Under the pieces are notes generated by a model. That model had not been told where the DNA came from. It was given only the letters and a program-made list of their open reading frames with translations, and made no database searches. The position numbers and the translations under genes are program-made. Shown piece by piece: positions 63,909-64,000 of a stretch of DNA of 64,000 nt; position 1 is the first letter of the stretch; each line of letters opens with the position of its first letter. The DNA lies in NCBI RefSeq assembly GCF_014193655.1, contig NZ_JACHZQ010000001.1, positions 1,612,001 to 1,676,000 on the forward strand. The letters are read 5' to 3'. This DNA comes from Rhizobium sp. BK313. Lineage in GTDB: Bacteria; Pseudomonadota; Alphaproteobacteria; Rhizobiales; Rhizobiaceae.

Positions 63909-64000
63909 TCAGGCCTTTGCCGCTGGCTTGGTTGCCGATGGCTTGGAATCATCGCTCGCAACATAATTGCCGAGCAGCCAGAGCGAGACCTCGGCGGCTT
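63909..64000 (-). CDS. 3' end of an unidentified gene, cut by the right edge
   Basis: The last 29 codons of a minus-strand gene, ending at a TGA at 63909-63911. The visible residues include EVSLWLLGNYVASDDSKPSA and a Lys/Ala/Pro tail (TKPAAKA). Codon use is like the flanks. Too little remains for a family. Confidence 0.6.
   Translation of the reverse strand, partial: AAEVSLWLLGNYVASDDSKPSATKPAAKA

Overview
This window is chromosomal DNA of a Rhizobiaceae alphaproteobacterium, most like Rhizobium. The signs are the complete aapJQMP amino-acid transporter, EipB, DUF3126, DUF1127 and ETC complex I (NDUFS4-like) genes, a class I PHA synthase with a phasin, clpS-clpA, sthA, trmFO, rhizobial-type intergenic palindromes and an sRNA with anti-Shine-Dalgarno loops. 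No phage, plasmid replication, CRISPR or intact insertion sequence was seen.

Layout. 0-2 kb: 5' part of rpsB (cut by the left edge) and an MFS exporter. 2.2-6.6 kb: a tightly overlapped operon telA / lipoprotein with a binding-protein domain and a VWA domain / XpaC-like membrane protein / second binding-protein-like protein. 6.8-10.8 kb: eipB, then the overlapping set ridA-GDPD-FemAB-like-HIT. 10.9-19.4 kb: clpA, clpS, phasin, DUF3126, cysE, enoyl-CoA hydratase, alpha/beta hydrolase, zinc-finger protein, FAD monooxygenase. 19.4-26.8 kb: metC, aapJQMP, an Lrp/LysE divergent pair.

26.8-40.6 kb is an accessory region: an ArsR/SRPBCC pair with a palindromic operator over the start codon, then mostly small exported or membrane proteins (lipoprotein, DUF2721, OmpA-like, Cys-rich repeat, DUF2147, a Tyr/Pro-tailed protein), a TolB/TPR protein, DUF2092, a DUF900 lipoprotein hydrolase and a CDP-diacylglycerol diphosphatase. 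It holds two copies of an unnamed 70-residue exported peptide family ending in GVYYC. It also holds several broken genes: a frameshifted membrane protein, a truncated DUF3604 protein, a metallophosphoesterase 3' end and a frameshifted exonuclease III 3' end. The decay is densest beside the 3' end of tRNA-Arg(TCT).

40.6-64 kb returns to core genes: NDUFS4-like subunit, tRNA-Pro, DUF192, a double cold-shock protein, gloA, a tandem array of three tRNA-Glu genes (TTC, CTC, TTC), recJ-hom-alaC, phaC, sfsA-map-radC, a dual-specificity phosphatase, sthA, tig, tRNA-Leu, a DUF2157/GDYXXLXY pair, a roughly 120-nt sRNA with three hairpins that each carry an anti-SD loop, two DUF1127 genes, trmFO, and the 3' end of an unidentified gene.

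The best candidates for little-described biology are the telA/VWA/XpaC/binding-protein operon, the GVYYC peptide family, and the anti-SD sRNA. All functional statements come from reading motifs by eye; no database search was run.
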